NCBI RefSeq assembly: GCF_003049665.1
Contig: NZ_PYWM01000002.1
Span: forward strand, 186,001 to 250,000
DNA from: Lysinibacillus mangiferihumi
GTDB lineage: Bacteria; Bacillota; Bacilli; Bacillales_A; Planococcaceae
Direction of reading: 5' to 3'
DNA: 64,000 nt
Under the pieces are notes generated by a model. The model was given only the letters and a program-made list of their open reading frames with translations, was not told the origin of the DNA and ran no database searches. Shown piece by piece: positions 16,720-25,749 of the stretch (positions are counted from its first letter, which is position 1; each line of letters opens with the position of its first letter). A program made the translations under genes and the position numbers.

Positions 16720-17826
16720 ATGAAAGAAATTCATTTTGAAGATGTCAAAAAAAACTATGGACAAACTGAAGTTGTAAAAGGGCTCAACTTGACAATTGAA
16801 AAAGGAGAACGTCTTATTTTATTAGGTCCTTCAGGTTGTGGGAAATCCACTACATTACGTTTGATTGCAGGGCTTGAGGAAATTTCCTCTGGTAAACTTA
16901 TTATGGATGGCAAAGTCGTCAATAATATTCCTAGTGGTAAGCGTAATGTTGCAATGGTTTTCCAAAATTATGCGCTTTACCCACATATGACTGTTAAACA
17001 AAATATTACTTATGCTCTTCGCATGAAGAAGGTTCCGAAAAAGGAAATTGAATTACGCTTAGAGGATGCGTTAAAAATGCTTCAACTTAACGGTTTAGAA
17101 GAACGTTTGCCGAAAGATTTATCAGGTGGTCAACGCCAGCGTGTTGCATTAGCACGTGCTATTGTAAAGCAAGCTGACTACTTTTTATTGGATGAGCCTT
17201 TATCTAATTTAGATGCTCAGCTACGTGTATCTGCTAGAAAAGAGCTAGTAAACATTCATGAGAAATATAAACAAACTATTGTTTATGTGACGCACGATCA
17301 AATTGAAGCAATGACTGTTGGAAATCGCATTGCGCTATTAAATGAAGGTGTTTTACAAATGCTTGATACACCTGAAAATGTGTATCATCATCCATCAAAT
17401 ATTTTTACAGCTAAGTTTATCGGTGCACCTCCGACTAATATTTTTACGATGAAGTATCAAGATGGGGATATTCACTTTGGTACGCAAAGTTTCTCACTAT
17501 CCCCTGAGTGGGCAAAAAAAGTGTATGAAGCAGCATCATCACAATTAGTTTTTGGTATTCGGCCTGAACATATTGAACTATCGACAGAACCACAAGCACT
17601 ACATGCAACAGTGAAATCAATTGAAAATTTAGGTGCAGAATACGCTGTATATTTGACGTTTAATAATGAAGAAATGATAGCATTAAGCTCACACAAATAC
17701 TGGCCTCTTAATCAGCAAGTATATGTTCGCTTTAAAATGGAGCATATTCATTTATTTGATAAAGCTACAACGAACTCTATCGGCTACCCAATTGCATATA
17801 AAAACAAATCAATGAGTTTAAATTAA
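16720..17826 (+). CDS. ABC importer ATP-binding protein, UgpC/MsmX-like
   Basis: A 368-residue ATPase. Motifs are Walker A GPSGCGKS (about 37-44), Q-loop VFQNYALYPHM (about 81-91), signature LSGGQRQR (about 134-141), Walker B YFLLDEPLSNLDA (about 154-166) and H-loop THD. The last 130 residues form the OB-fold TOBE region (FGIRPEHIEL) of CUT1-class ATPases. It energises the two permeases just upstream. In Firmicutes such ATPases may serve several importers, but being in the operon it is probably dedicated. Confidence 0.94.
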   Translation: MKEIHFEDVKKNYGQTEVVKGLNLTIEKGERLILLGPSGCGKSTTLRLIAGLEEISSGKLIMDGKVVNNIPSGKRNVAMVFQNYALYPHMTVKQNITYALRMKKVPKKEIELRLEDALKMLQLNGLEERLPKDLSGGQRQRVALARAIVKQADYFLLDEPLSNLDAQLRVSARKELVNIHEKYKQTIVYVTHDQIEAMTVGNRIALLNEGVLQMLDTPENVYHHPSNIFTAKFIGAPPTNIFTMKYQDGDIHFGTQSFSLSPEWAKKVYEAASSQLVFGIRPEHIELSTEPQALHATVKSIENLGAEYAVYLTFNNEEMIALSSHKYWPLNQQVYVRFKMEHIHLFDKATTNSIGYPIAYKNKSMSLN

Positions 17827-17838
17827 GGGGGATATACA

Positions 17839-18645
17839 ATGTTAGAGCAAATTTGTTTTTCAGACTTACCACTACTCACACACGATATTATTGGGAATGT
17901 AGAAAAATTAATCGCTGCTGGTGCAGAAGTTGTTGAATTGATGTTGGATGGCGACAAATGGGGGGATATGGAAGGATTATTCCCTACATTGGCAAAAGAA
18001 TTAAAGACATTGCCAGTGCGCTACACGGTTCATCCACCTGCTTGGGATATTAACATTACGAGTGAAAATAAAGCTATTCGTGAAGCATCATTCCACGAGT
18101 ATCGTAAAGCAATCGAATTTGCTAGCATGATTAATGCGCAGCACGTTGTAATTCACCCAGGTTTTTGCTTTTGCTCACAATTTGATAAAGAATTAGGGAA
18201 AAAACGTGCGAAGCTATATATCCATGAGTTATGCGCTATTGCAAAACCATTAAATGTCTCACTAGCAATTGAAAATGTAGGCTATAACGGCACATCCTTA
18301 TTTACAAAAGACGAGTTTGAGCACTTCTTAGATGATGTTGATGAAATAGCTGGATATTTAATTGATGTTGGACATGCCAATTTAAATGGTTGGGACATTA
18401 CTTCAACAATCATTAATGTCAAGGATCGCTTACTTGCGCTACACTTACATGACAACACCGCAACCAGTGATGATCACTTACCAATTGGTGAAGGAACGAT
18501 TGACTGGTCATCTATTTTTAACGTGATTGCACAAGAAAATATTGATTGTCAATTAATTTTAGAGTACGCACCTGCAACAGACTTGCAATTATTAACAGAT
18601 GGCAAAGCTGTAATTTTAAACGAATTAGCAAACGCGCGAAAGTAG
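17839..18645 (+). CDS. Sugar phosphate isomerase/epimerase, xylose-isomerase-like TIM barrel
   Basis: A 268-residue AP-endonuclease-2 / xylose-isomerase-like TIM barrel. Likely metal or substrate ligands appear in YTVHPPAWD (about 57), VVIHPGFC (about 102), LAIENVGYN (about 151), LIDVGHANL (about 176), LHLHDN (about 203), HLPIGEGTIDW (about 213) and LILEYAP (about 236). The family includes epimerases, isomerases and dehydratases, so the exact reaction is open. Its place between the importer ATPase and a HAD phosphatase suggests metabolism of the imported phosphoester or a sugar moiety linked to it. Confidence 0.82.
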   Translation: MLEQICFSDLPLLTHDIIGNVEKLIAAGAEVVELMLDGDKWGDMEGLFPTLAKELKTLPVRYTVHPPAWDINITSENKAIREASFHEYRKAIEFASMINAQHVVIHPGFCFCSQFDKELGKKRAKLYIHELCAIAKPLNVSLAIENVGYNGTSLFTKDEFEHFLDDVDEIAGYLIDVGHANLNGWDITSTIINVKDRLLALHLHDNTATSDDHLPIGEGTIDWSSIFNVIAQENIDCQLILEYAPATDLQLLTDGKAVILNELANARK

Positions 18646-18654
18646 GATAATACA

Positions 18655-19452
18655 TTGAAGACTATCCCAACGTATGAAGCGTATTGTTTCGATTTAGATG
18701 GCACCATTTATGTGGGTGATAAAATTCTACCTGGTGTAATTAATACTATTACACAATTACAGCAACTACGTAAGCATATCTGCTTTATCTCTAACTCACC
18801 AACACAAACACGTCAAGATGTAGTTGAAAAACTAAGGAAATTCAACATACATATAACAGCCGAACAAGTGATTACATCTGCTTATTTAACAGCTCAATAT
18901 GTATTGGAACATTTGTCAACAAGCATTTCTTATATTGTCGGTGAAGCTGCTATTGATAAGGAGTTTCAAGATAAACAGCTTCAAACAACAACTGAACCAC
19001 TTCACGCTACGCATGTTATTATCGGCTTAGATCGCCAAATTACGTTTGACAAGCTAAATAATGCCATGATTGCTGTTCGTAATGGTGCGCAAATTATCGT
19101 TACTAATCCAGATCAAGCTTGCCCAGGGCCGAGTGGATTCCAAGTAGATACAATGGCAATTGCCAAAGCAGTTGAAGTTGCATCTGACAGTACAATTGAT
19201 TTTATTGTTGGCAAGCCCTCTTTGTATTTTGCAGAGCATATCGTTCGCATGATAGACGTCAAAAGGGAGAAGTTTTTAATTATTGGTGATCGTATTGAAA
19301 CAGACATTACACTCGGTAACCTAGCAGGAATTGATACTTGCTTTGTCTTAACAGGAGCTTCGACATTAGAACAACTAAAAGGTATCTCTTATAAGCCGAA
19401 GTTTATTATAAAAACAATGCATGAATTATATACTGCTTTAACAAGTTATTAA
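18655..19452 (+). CDS. HAD-IIA family phosphatase (NagD/AraL-like)
   Basis: A 265-residue HAD hydrolase of subclass IIA. Motif I is FDLDGTIYVG (nucleophile Asp at about 12, acid Asp at about 14), motif II ISNSPT (about 46), a large cap domain lies between, the GKPSLYF block carries the motif III Lys, and motif IV is IIGDRIETDITLG. This is the p-nitrophenyl phosphatase / NagD / AraL group, which dephosphorylates small sugar and glycerol phosphates. Start is TTG at 18655 with GTAGGA 8 bases upstream. As last gene of the importer operon it may release glycerol or a sugar from the imported phosphate, which is inference. Confidence 0.87.
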   Translation: MKTIPTYEAYCFDLDGTIYVGDKILPGVINTITQLQQLRKHICFISNSPTQTRQDVVEKLRKFNIHITAEQVITSAYLTAQYVLEHLSTSISYIVGEAAIDKEFQDKQLQTTTEPLHATHVIIGLDRQITFDKLNNAMIAVRNGAQIIVTNPDQACPGPSGFQVDTMAIAKAVEVASDSTIDFIVGKPSLYFAEHIVRMIDVKREKFLIIGDRIETDITLGNLAGIDTCFVLTGASTLEQLKGISYKPKFIIKTMHELYTALTSY

Positions 19453-19550
19453 AGGATGTAAAGTTGGTTTTTCAAATAGAAGAATGAAGATTGACCGATA
19501 TTAATGCTAATTCTTCTATCTAAACCGTAATAAACACGCTATGTCCAAGG

Positions 19551-19593
19551 AATAGTCGTTTAACTGATTTCTTTCAGATAAACGGCTATTTTT
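19551..19593 (+). terminator. Intrinsic terminator of the glycerol-phosphate importer operon
   Basis: AATAGTCGTTTA (19551-19562) pairs with TAAACGGCTATT (19579-19590), with an extra inner CTGA/TCAG helix, then TTTTT. The rest of 19453-19745 holds only a probable promoter region for the next gene. Confidence 0.85.
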
Positions 19594-19745
19594 CAGCTTC
19601 AAAACAAGTTTCAAAGTACACTGAATGAGTGGTAATTCTCTTAATAACTCCCATTTCGGTGAAATTTTTCATTTATTTCACAGTTATTTTTAACTTATTT
19701 CATATTTTTACCGTATCATGGTGAATTGAAAGGAGATTGGAAACA

Positions 19746-20234
19746 ATGAAAAAACTAGTCGTTTTAGGAATGATTTTGTTAAGTATTCTCGCTATCAATT
19801 TTATAGACAATAAGCACGACCTGAATGCGGAGGCAGCTAAGTCTAGTTTAGAAAAGGATGTACCTAATAATACAAATTGTGCATTTTGTAATATGGTTGT
19901 GTACCAAAAAAAAGACAAAATGGGTGTTTTTTCAGGACAGGCTATAAAGAAGAAAGGGAAGGTAGTTTATTACGACGACATTGGGTGCCTTTTATATGAT
20001 GAAGTAAAAAATAAAGCAACGTATAAAAAGTATGTTCGTGATTTCAATACACTAAAGTGGGTTCAAGCTGAAAAGGCGACTTATGTTAGAACTACGCTAG
20101 CATCACCAATGGACGATGGGTTTATCTGTTTTGCAAAAGCATCTGATGCCAAGGCCTATGTTGCCAAACATTCAGATACAGAAATTGTTTCGTTTAAAAC
20201 CGTACAAAAAGAGAGCATTGAAAAATATCAATAG
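19746..20234 (+). CDS. Exported NosL-like protein
   Basis: A 162-residue protein with an N-terminal hydrophobic export signal (about 4-18) and no lipobox. The NosL pattern is clear: CAFCNM (about 45-50), a GQAIKKKGKVVYYDDIGCLLYDE block, YVRDFNTLKW and a PMDDGFICFAKA segment. NosL of denitrifiers is a copper(I)-binding accessory of nitrous-oxide reductase, but no nos genes occur here. ATG 19746 is favoured because AAAGGAG lies 10 bases upstream; TTG at 19737 is too close. The next gene has two more NosL-like regions, and a TlpA thioredoxin follows, suggesting a thiol- and metal-linked extracytoplasmic function. Confidence 0.82.
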   Translation: MKKLVVLGMILLSILAINFIDNKHDLNAEAAKSSLEKDVPNNTNCAFCNMVVYQKKDKMGVFSGQAIKKKGKVVYYDDIGCLLYDEVKNKATYKKYVRDFNTLKWVQAEKATYVRTTLASPMDDGFICFAKASDAKAYVAKHSDTEIVSFKTVQKESIEKYQ

Positions 20235-20276
20235 GTATATAGAAAAGAGCTTAATTGTGAAAGGAACATATTAAAA

Positions 20277-21683
20277 ATGAGAAAAATTTTACGCGTTGGA
20301 TTGCTTATATGTGTTATGGTATTAGCGTTTTTAACTGGTAACCAACATTCAACTGCCTTTGCAGCGATGACTGATGTGCAAGTGATTAAAGATGGCGAAG
20401 TCGTTTATTATAAAGATGTATTTTCAGCGTTATATGATGAATTAAATGAAGGGGTAACACGCACAAAAAATGTAAAGGATTTTAGTACAAAAAGATGGGT
20501 TCCGTTAGATTCGGTTACAATCGTTAAATTAAATGCATTAAAAAATATTTATTTCGCAAATGAAGTAGCGGCAGATAATTATATTAAGGCGTATCAAGAG
20601 AAAAATAATAGTACTTTGAAAAAAGTTAAATTCAGTACAATTCAAGCGAGTGCTGAGGAAAAATATAATAAAGAAGCACCTAGTCTTGAATTGAATGTAA
20701 GTAAAACAACACCGACGACTACAGATGTAACAGTGAATGTAGCTGTTACAGATAATGAGAAAGTAATCTTAAAACAATGGGCAAAGGGTGCAAAGCCAGC
20801 AAATCAATTTTCAGAAACCGACACAACATTCACAGAGAACACATTTACAGTAAGTGAAAATGGAACGTATACGGTTTTTGCTTTAGACAATAATGGTAAC
20901 AAAAGAGCGAAATCCATAACAATCACAAATATTGATAAAACGGCACCAGCCATTACATTGTCCATCCCTGAAAGCGATGTAACAGCGGTTAGTAAAAAAA
21001 TACAAGTTCTAATCACAGATGATAATGAACTCCAAAATCAGAAATGGGCTTATGGAGATAAAGACGCCGAATACTTTATAGATAAAGGTTCAAAAATTGC
21101 CACTTTGCAAAATGAGAAACAAAAAGATAAAATTATTGCGCTGAAAAATGGCGTTTATACAATATACGCAGAAGATAAATTAGGCAATAAAGCAGTAAAA
21201 ACAATTACGATCGATGGCATTTCTGAATTTACAGAAGTAACACAAACGGGGGTTCATTGTGAAGTTTGCCGTATGGATCTACATAATACTGACCCAAATA
21301 AGGTATACGCTGCCAAAGCAATTGACCAAGAAGGATATACGCATTATTTTTGTAGAATAGGATGTATGTACCATCAAGAACATTCAAATGGTTTAGCATT
21401 TACGAATAAATATGTTCGAGATTATGGCGCAACAGCACCACGCACAAATAACTGGATTGATGTTGAAAAGGCGATAACGGTAAAATTTAATAGTAGCGAA
21501 ACAGCTAAAGGCATTATGGGATGGAAACTATTCCACTTCTCTGATTTATCAAGTGCAGCAAACTACTTAGGTATGAGCAAAGAACATGTAGTGGCTGAAA
21601 AATTAGAAAATATTATGGAATATACGAAAACGAATAATAAGGGCATGAATTATCAATATGAGGTTGATAAAATAGCACAGTAA
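20277..21683 (+). CDS. Secreted protein: degenerate NosL-like, Ig-like repeats, NosL-like
   Basis: A 468-residue exported protein with a signal peptide ending near FAAM (about 31). Residues about 34-135 align with the second half of the preceding NosL-like protein (VVYYKDVFSALYDELN, FSTKRWVPLDSV) but lack every cysteine. Two Ig-like repeats of about 90 residues follow (about 140-330), both ending in NGTYTVFALDNNGN / NGVYTIYAEDKLGN. The C-terminal part (about 338-460) restores the CEVCRM and FCRIGC motifs. The order NosL(-Cys)-Ig-Ig-NosL(+Cys) suggests an extracellular scaffold plus metal or thiol site. The function is unknown. Confidence 0.72.
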   Translation: MRKILRVGLLICVMVLAFLTGNQHSTAFAAMTDVQVIKDGEVVYYKDVFSALYDELNEGVTRTKNVKDFSTKRWVPLDSVTIVKLNALKNIYFANEVAADNYIKAYQEKNNSTLKKVKFSTIQASAEEKYNKEAPSLELNVSKTTPTTTDVTVNVAVTDNEKVILKQWAKGAKPANQFSETDTTFTENTFTVSENGTYTVFALDNNGNKRAKSITITNIDKTAPAITLSIPESDVTAVSKKIQVLITDDNELQNQKWAYGDKDAEYFIDKGSKIATLQNEKQKDKIIALKNGVYTIYAEDKLGNKAVKTITIDGISEFTEVTQTGVHCEVCRMDLHNTDPNKVYAAKAIDQEGYTHYFCRIGCMYHQEHSNGLAFTNKYVRDYGATAPRTNNWIDVEKAITVKFNSSETAKGIMGWKLFHFSDLSSAANYLGMSKEHVVAEKLENIMEYTKTNNKGMNYQYEVDKIAQ

Positions 21684-21710
21684 TATACGTTTGTCATTTA
21701 GACTAAATAG

Positions 21711-21772
21711 AAAGCGAAAACTCCAGTATCGTATTTGTTGTTGAGACAAATCACGATAGGAGTTTTCGCTTT
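21711..21772 (+). terminator. Long hairpin between NosL-like and TlpA genes
   Basis: AAAGCGAAAACTCC (21711-21724) pairs perfectly with 21759-21772, and the inner part (TATCG..CGATA, ATTTGT..ACAAAT) pairs further. The T-run is weak (TTTGTG), so it may be a partial terminator or an mRNA end that lets some transcription reach the TlpA gene. Confidence 0.65.
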
Positions 21773-21827
21773 GTGTGATTATATGTAGCCATCTATTATC
21801 CTTATTTACATTGGAGGTATTACTTTT

Positions 21828-22409
21828 GTGGTTAAAAATATGATTTCCATCATTATTATTATCAGTTTAATAACGATTGTTGCTATTAACGTGAAAAAGC
21901 CGATAGATGAAAAAGAAACAATGCAAACAGAAGAAACAGCGCAAACTGAAACCATTGCTCCGCATGCAACAGAGGATACGCAAAATCAAGTAGAGTATAG
22001 AGCACCCGATTTTGAGTTGCAAACGTTAAAAGGTGAAACAGTCCACTTATCCGATTATGTAGGTAAAAAGGTATTTTTAAATTTTTGGGCAACGTGGTGT
22101 CCACCGTGTCAAGAAGAAGTGCCACATATGCAAAAGATTTACGAAGAATATCAAAATCAAGGGGTAGAAATTTTAGCAGTGAACGTAACAAATAAAGATA
22201 AGGGAAAAGAAGTGGTTGCTCAATTTGTGAAGGAACATGGTTTAACTTTTGACATTATGTTAGATGAAGAAGGGTTTGTAGGAAGTAAATATCAAGTGAT
22301 TACACTGCCAACGACTTATATAATTGATACAAAAGGAAACATGGTAAATATCATTGAAGGGCCAATGAATGAGGCATTAATGAAAGAATTGATTAATACG
22401 ACTAAATAA
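21828..22409 (+). CDS. TlpA/ResA-like membrane-anchored thiol-disulfide oxidoreductase
   Basis: A 193-residue protein with an uncleaved N-terminal anchor (about 5-22), an acidic linker and a thioredoxin fold. The active site is FWATWCPPCQEEVPHM (about 85-100) with CPPC as in TlpA/ResA, and the cis-proline loop is TLPTTYII. It reduces extracytoplasmic disulfides. GTG 21828 is chosen as start with GGAGG 10 bases upstream. It follows two NosL-like proteins whose CxxCxM motifs may be its substrates or whose metal loading it may assist. Confidence 0.88.
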   Translation: MVKNMISIIIIISLITIVAINVKKPIDEKETMQTEETAQTETIAPHATEDTQNQVEYRAPDFELQTLKGETVHLSDYVGKKVFLNFWATWCPPCQEEVPHMQKIYEEYQNQGVEILAVNVTNKDKGKEVVAQFVKEHGLTFDIMLDEEGFVGSKYQVITLPTTYIIDTKGNMVNIIEGPMNEALMKELINTTK

Positions 22410-22445
22410 TTACATTTGACGAAGAGCATGTGCTCTAATATCCTG

Positions 22446-22475
22446 CGCTACTTATAACGAGTAGCGTATTTTTAT
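22446..22475 (+). terminator. Intrinsic terminator after tlpA-like gene
   Basis: CGCTACT (22446-22452) pairs with AGTAGCG (22460-22466), followed by TATTTTTATTT. Confidence 0.8.
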
Positions 22476-22495
22476 TTAAATACAGCACAATAATT

Positions 22496-22541
22496 GCGCT
22501 GCTATCAGTTTTTCAGACAGATGGACATCAGATAGCAGCGC
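22496..22541. repeat. 11-bp perfect inverted repeat
   Basis: GCGCTGCTATC (22496-22506) and its complement (22531-22541) flank 24 bases. It lies between the tlpA-like terminator and the convergent minus-strand gene. No T-run is present, so its role is unclear. Confidence 0.55.
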
Positions 22542-22619
22542 ATCGGCTTATTTCGTTACATTGGTATTTCATTGTTTAAAACTGTGCGTTACGTCCATCC
22601 GTTCGCATGATGAAAATCG

Positions 22620-23609
22620 TTAAACGTGATAGGCACGAGCGACGTAGTAGGCCAATGAGCCACTTTTTGAATTACAACGAATGCTTAATTTAATACCATC
22701 TTTTTCGGTTTCCCAAAACTGTTTATTATTTTGAGCCGTTAATTCAGCAGCTTCTTGTGCATTTTTATCAAAGGCACAAAAACAGTTATTGTCAGTATAC
22801 AAGGAGCTTAAAGGACATTCTACTCCAAAAGTAAATTGAGTATCTGTATGTCCATACTTCATTGTAAAGCCATATTGTGTACCATATAAAGCGCTATCTA
22901 GTTTTTGACTGCCAATAAATCCTGCTGTAACAAACTTACGATCTGGGAATATAACCGCATTGTTAATTGTTTCTGTAAGATATGTGGGTTTTCCATGCAC
23001 ATTAAAATCGTTAGCAAATACAAGTGGTTTGTCCAATTCATTAATTAATAGTATAAGTGCATTTGCGGGCTTATCCATAAAATAAATAAGTGGAATGATA
23101 ATGGCAATAATTACAAGACAAACGACAGCAATAACTACTGCTACCGTAGTAGATGTAAGGGCTGCAAGAGCAATGTAAGCTTCAATGATTTCCCCTCCGC
23201 CTGCAATCGCTAATGCTGCTGTAGTGGATTCTACGCCAATGCCTAATACACCAGTGACAATCATTTGTGCGGCTACATGTTCTATTTGATCATTCTCCAT
23301 GCCCTTTAATCGTTGAAGACCATCAAGCAAAGCTTGAATTCGGTATTTAATATCATCACCTGTTGCAGTAATTAGGTTTTCATATTCTTCTTGTGTTAAC
23401 GCAATGGGGGACTTAGGAATCCTACTGTCTGATATATTGGTTGCCTGTAAAGCCGTTGCTAATGCCTTTTTTCTTTCTTCAATAAAAGAATTATGCAAAC
23501 TAATTATTTGTTCTTGAGAAGTAGCTTGATTTAACAAGGTAGCATATTCAGGGAATAATGATTGAAATCCCTGCTTTAGCTTTACATCAATATTATCTGC
23601 ATCGTACAT
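22620..23609 (-). CDS. Unknown protein with central hydrophobic hairpin, possible membrane-inserting protein
   Basis: I do not recognise this 329-residue protein. Residues about 1-110 are predicted mainly helical and charged. Residues about 113-190 form a long hydrophobic, Gly/Ala/Thr/Val-rich stretch (including TTVAVVIAVVCLVIIAIIIP). Residues about 195-329 look beta-rich and end in GSLAYYVARAYHV. There is no signal peptide. This helix-hydrophobic hairpin-beta order recalls pore-forming or membrane-inserting proteins, but that is only a resemblance in layout. AAAGGAGG precedes the ATG by about 11 bases. It is divergent from the tail-collar genes across a 520-bp gap. Confidence 0.6.
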   Translation of the reverse strand: MYDADNIDVKLKQGFQSLFPEYATLLNQATSQEQIISLHNSFIEERKKALATALQATNISDSRIPKSPIALTQEEYENLITATGDDIKYRIQALLDGLQRLKGMENDQIEHVAAQMIVTGVLGIGVESTTAALAIAGGGEIIEAYIALAALTSTTVAVVIAVVCLVIIAIIIPLIYFMDKPANALILLINELDKPLVFANDFNVHGKPTYLTETINNAVIFPDRKFVTAGFIGSQKLDSALYGTQYGFTMKYGHTDTQFTFGVECPLSSLYTDNNCFCAFDKNAQEAAELTAQNNKQFWETEKDGIKLSIRCNSKSGSLAYYVARAYHV

Positions 23610-24132
23610 CGTCTTGTAAAACCTCCTTTAAAAGTTTGATGAGGATAAATGAATCTCATTGTAGTATGTATGGCGTTTCAAATGTTATACAAAGATAATA
23701 GGTTTTACAAAATTTACAAGTTATACAAACTGAAGTTGTTCTAATAGCAATTTCATTATGTATAGTCATAGATCATCTATTTTTTAATGTTAATTTTCTA
23801 ACTATTAACATTTGTCAGTATTAGGTTGTTTCTTTCTTTAGTATTTTTAATTTAAATGTATTTATATGAGAGAAAATTAGTATCTTGCAATGGAACGCTG
23901 TCAACCTTAGTAGGCTTACATTGTCGTTTATATACGTACATTTTAATTTTTGCAATGAAGGAGTGATAAATCACCGCTACATAATAGGCTAATCGATATG
24001 GTTGAAATAAAAATGTTAATTATAGGTATATTATATTATTTTATGTAAATATTCTAAAATTTTAACCAAATTAATCTATTTTACAGTAATGTAATGTTTG
24101 AAGTTAAAAAATTTTAAAGGATGGTGTTTTAA
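23610..24132. other. AT-rich 520-bp divergent intergenic region
   Basis: Very AT-rich sequence between the minus-strand unknown gene and the first collar gene. I see no convincing open frame, structured RNA or repeat. It presumably holds both promoters; no single -35/-10 pair is clear enough to call. Confidence 0.5.
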
Positions 24133-24642
24133 ATGGAACCATATGTCGGAGAAATTCGAATGTTTGCAGGTAACTATGCTCCACAAGGATGGAGCTTGTG
24201 CAATGGCCAGCTCTTACCTATTGCAGAAAATGAATTGCTCTTTTCTTTAATTGGTACGACTTATGGAGGAGATGGACAATCGAATTTTGCTTTGCCAAAT
24301 TTTCAAAGTAGAGTCGTTGTTCACCAAGGGCAAAACCTAATAACTGGGACTAATTATACTATAGGGCAAATGGGGGGGACGGAATCTGTCACTTTAAGTA
24401 CATCACAACTTCCAGCTCATACGCACCTAGTAAAAGCTTCTTCCCTTACAGGTACGACACCTAGTCCTGAAAATGCTGTTTGGGCGAAAAACATGCAATA
24501 TTCGACACAACTACCAAATAGCACAATGAAGGCAACAAGCATTTCAAGTGTTGGCGGAAATGCGCCTCATGACAATGTAATGCCCTTTTTAACCATTAGT
24601 TATATCATCGCTCTTTACGGTATGTACCCATCATTTAATTAG
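24133..24642 (+). CDS. Tail-collar domain protein 1 (MdpB/microcystin-dependent-protein-like)
   Basis: A 169-residue protein without signal peptide. The N-terminus has the Phage Tail Collar domain (PF07484) pattern: VGEIRMFAGNYAPQGWSLCN, GQLLPIAENELLFSLIGTTY, GGDGQSNFALPNFQSRV. A histidine-containing QLPAHTH block follows near 95, and the C-terminus ends in NVMPFLTISYIIALYGMYPS. Such standalone proteins occur in bacteria outside prophages, usually in groups of two or three; their function is not established. It is the first of three consecutive paralogues leading into a giant surface protein. Confidence 0.88.
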   Translation: MEPYVGEIRMFAGNYAPQGWSLCNGQLLPIAENELLFSLIGTTYGGDGQSNFALPNFQSRVVVHQGQNLITGTNYTIGQMGGTESVTLSTSQLPAHTHLVKASSLTGTTPSPENAVWAKNMQYSTQLPNSTMKATSISSVGGNAPHDNVMPFLTISYIIALYGMYPSFN

Positions 24643-24653
24643 GAGGAAAAAAG

Positions 24654-25154
24654 ATGATTGAAGCATTTGTAGGTGAAATCAAATTATTTAGCTTTGCAGG
24701 CGTTCCAAATGGATGGGCATACTGTAATGGGCAATTATTACAAATTATTACAAATCAAGCCTTGTACTCCTTATTGGGCACAACTTATGGAGGTGATGGC
24801 ATTCGAACATTTGCCTTACCTGATTTAAGAGGAAGGGTTCCAGTTCATGTAGGTAACGGTGTGACAAGAGGACAAAAAGCTGGACAAGAAACACATATGT
24901 TAACCTTGAATGAAATGCCGAAGCATAACCATACTGTCACAGCTAGTTCGGATAATGCTTCATTGAAAGTGCCTACTGGAAATGTATGGGGCACATCCAC
25001 TGATACGATCTATTCAGTTAATCAGCCAAATACGAATATGAATGCACAAGCTTTATCATCATCTGGCAATTCACAGCCGCATCAAAATATGCAGCCATAC
25101 AGTGTGGCGAATTATTGCATAGCTTTAGTTGGCATTTATCCACCAAGAAATTAA
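24654..25154 (+). CDS. Tail-collar domain protein 2
   Basis: A 166-residue paralogue of the gene before it. It shares the core GEIKLFSFAGVPNGWAYCNG, QALYSLLGTTYGGDG and ALPDLRGRVPVH, the EMPKHNHTVTAS block and the ending NMQPYSVANYCIALVGIYPP. GGAGGAAAA precedes the ATG. It is only 11 bp from paralogue 1 and 22 bp from the start of paralogue 3, so they form one operon. The three differ in the middle region after the His block, which suggests they build a hetero-oligomer rather than being simple duplicates. Confidence 0.88.
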   Translation: MIEAFVGEIKLFSFAGVPNGWAYCNGQLLQIITNQALYSLLGTTYGGDGIRTFALPDLRGRVPVHVGNGVTRGQKAGQETHMLTLNEMPKHNHTVTASSDNASLKVPTGNVWGTSTDTIYSVNQPNTNMNAQALSSSGNSQPHQNMQPYSVANYCIALVGIYPPRN

Positions 25155-25176
25155 AGAAAAAGGAAGTGAAGAAATC

Positions 25177-25701
25177 ATGTCAGAAGCCTACACGGGAGAA
25201 ATTAGAATATTTGGTGGTAATTTTGCGCCACAAAATTGGGCATTTTGTAATGGTCAGTTACTAAGCATAGTTTCGAATAGTACATTATTTGCCATCATAG
25301 GTAATACTTATGGAGGAGATGGAAAGACAACCTTTGCTTTACCCAATTTAAATGGGAGGGCAGCGATTCATCAAGGAACAGGTGCAGGATTAACGCCAAG
25401 AAATATCGGAGCAGCTGGAGGTTCTGCTACTGTTACATTACTAACAACAGAAATGCCAAGTCATCATCATCTGGCCGCTTGTAACAATGTACCAACAACA
25501 AGTAATGAGCCAACGGGAGCAATTTGGACCGAACAGCAAGGTAGGGGCTCACTTCCTGCATATTCAGTTTCAGGAAATACAACCATGAATGCGATGACGA
25601 TCGATCAAGCAGGTGGAAGTCAACCACATAATAATATGCAACCGTATTTGGGGTTGAATTTCATTATTTGTGTATTTGGAGATTGGCCTCCTAGAAACTA
25701 G
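25177..25701 (+). CDS. Tail-collar domain protein 3
   Basis: A 174-residue third paralogue with TGEIRIFGGNFAPQNWAFCN, FAIIGNTYGGDGKTTFALPN, the EMPSHHHLAAC block and the ending NMQPYLGLNFIICVFGDWPP. ATG 25177 is favoured over the upstream start because AAGGAAG lies about 10 bases before it and the product then aligns with its paralogues. It is followed after 48 bp by the gene for the 1647-residue surface protein. Confidence 0.88.
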   Translation: MSEAYTGEIRIFGGNFAPQNWAFCNGQLLSIVSNSTLFAIIGNTYGGDGKTTFALPNLNGRAAIHQGTGAGLTPRNIGAAGGSATVTLLTTEMPSHHHLAACNNVPTTSNEPTGAIWTEQQGRGSLPAYSVSGNTTMNAMTIDQAGGSQPHNNMQPYLGLNFIICVFGDWPPRN

Positions 25702-25749
25702 GAATTATTTTGTCGAAGGGTGTGAATTAACTAAAAAGGAGAACCAAAA

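Noticed and set aside
24133-25701. Tail-collar genes as evidence of a prophage
   Set aside because: No capsid, portal, terminase, tail tube, holin or integrase genes are near, and standalone collar proteins are common in bacteria. The genes are treated as chromosomal.
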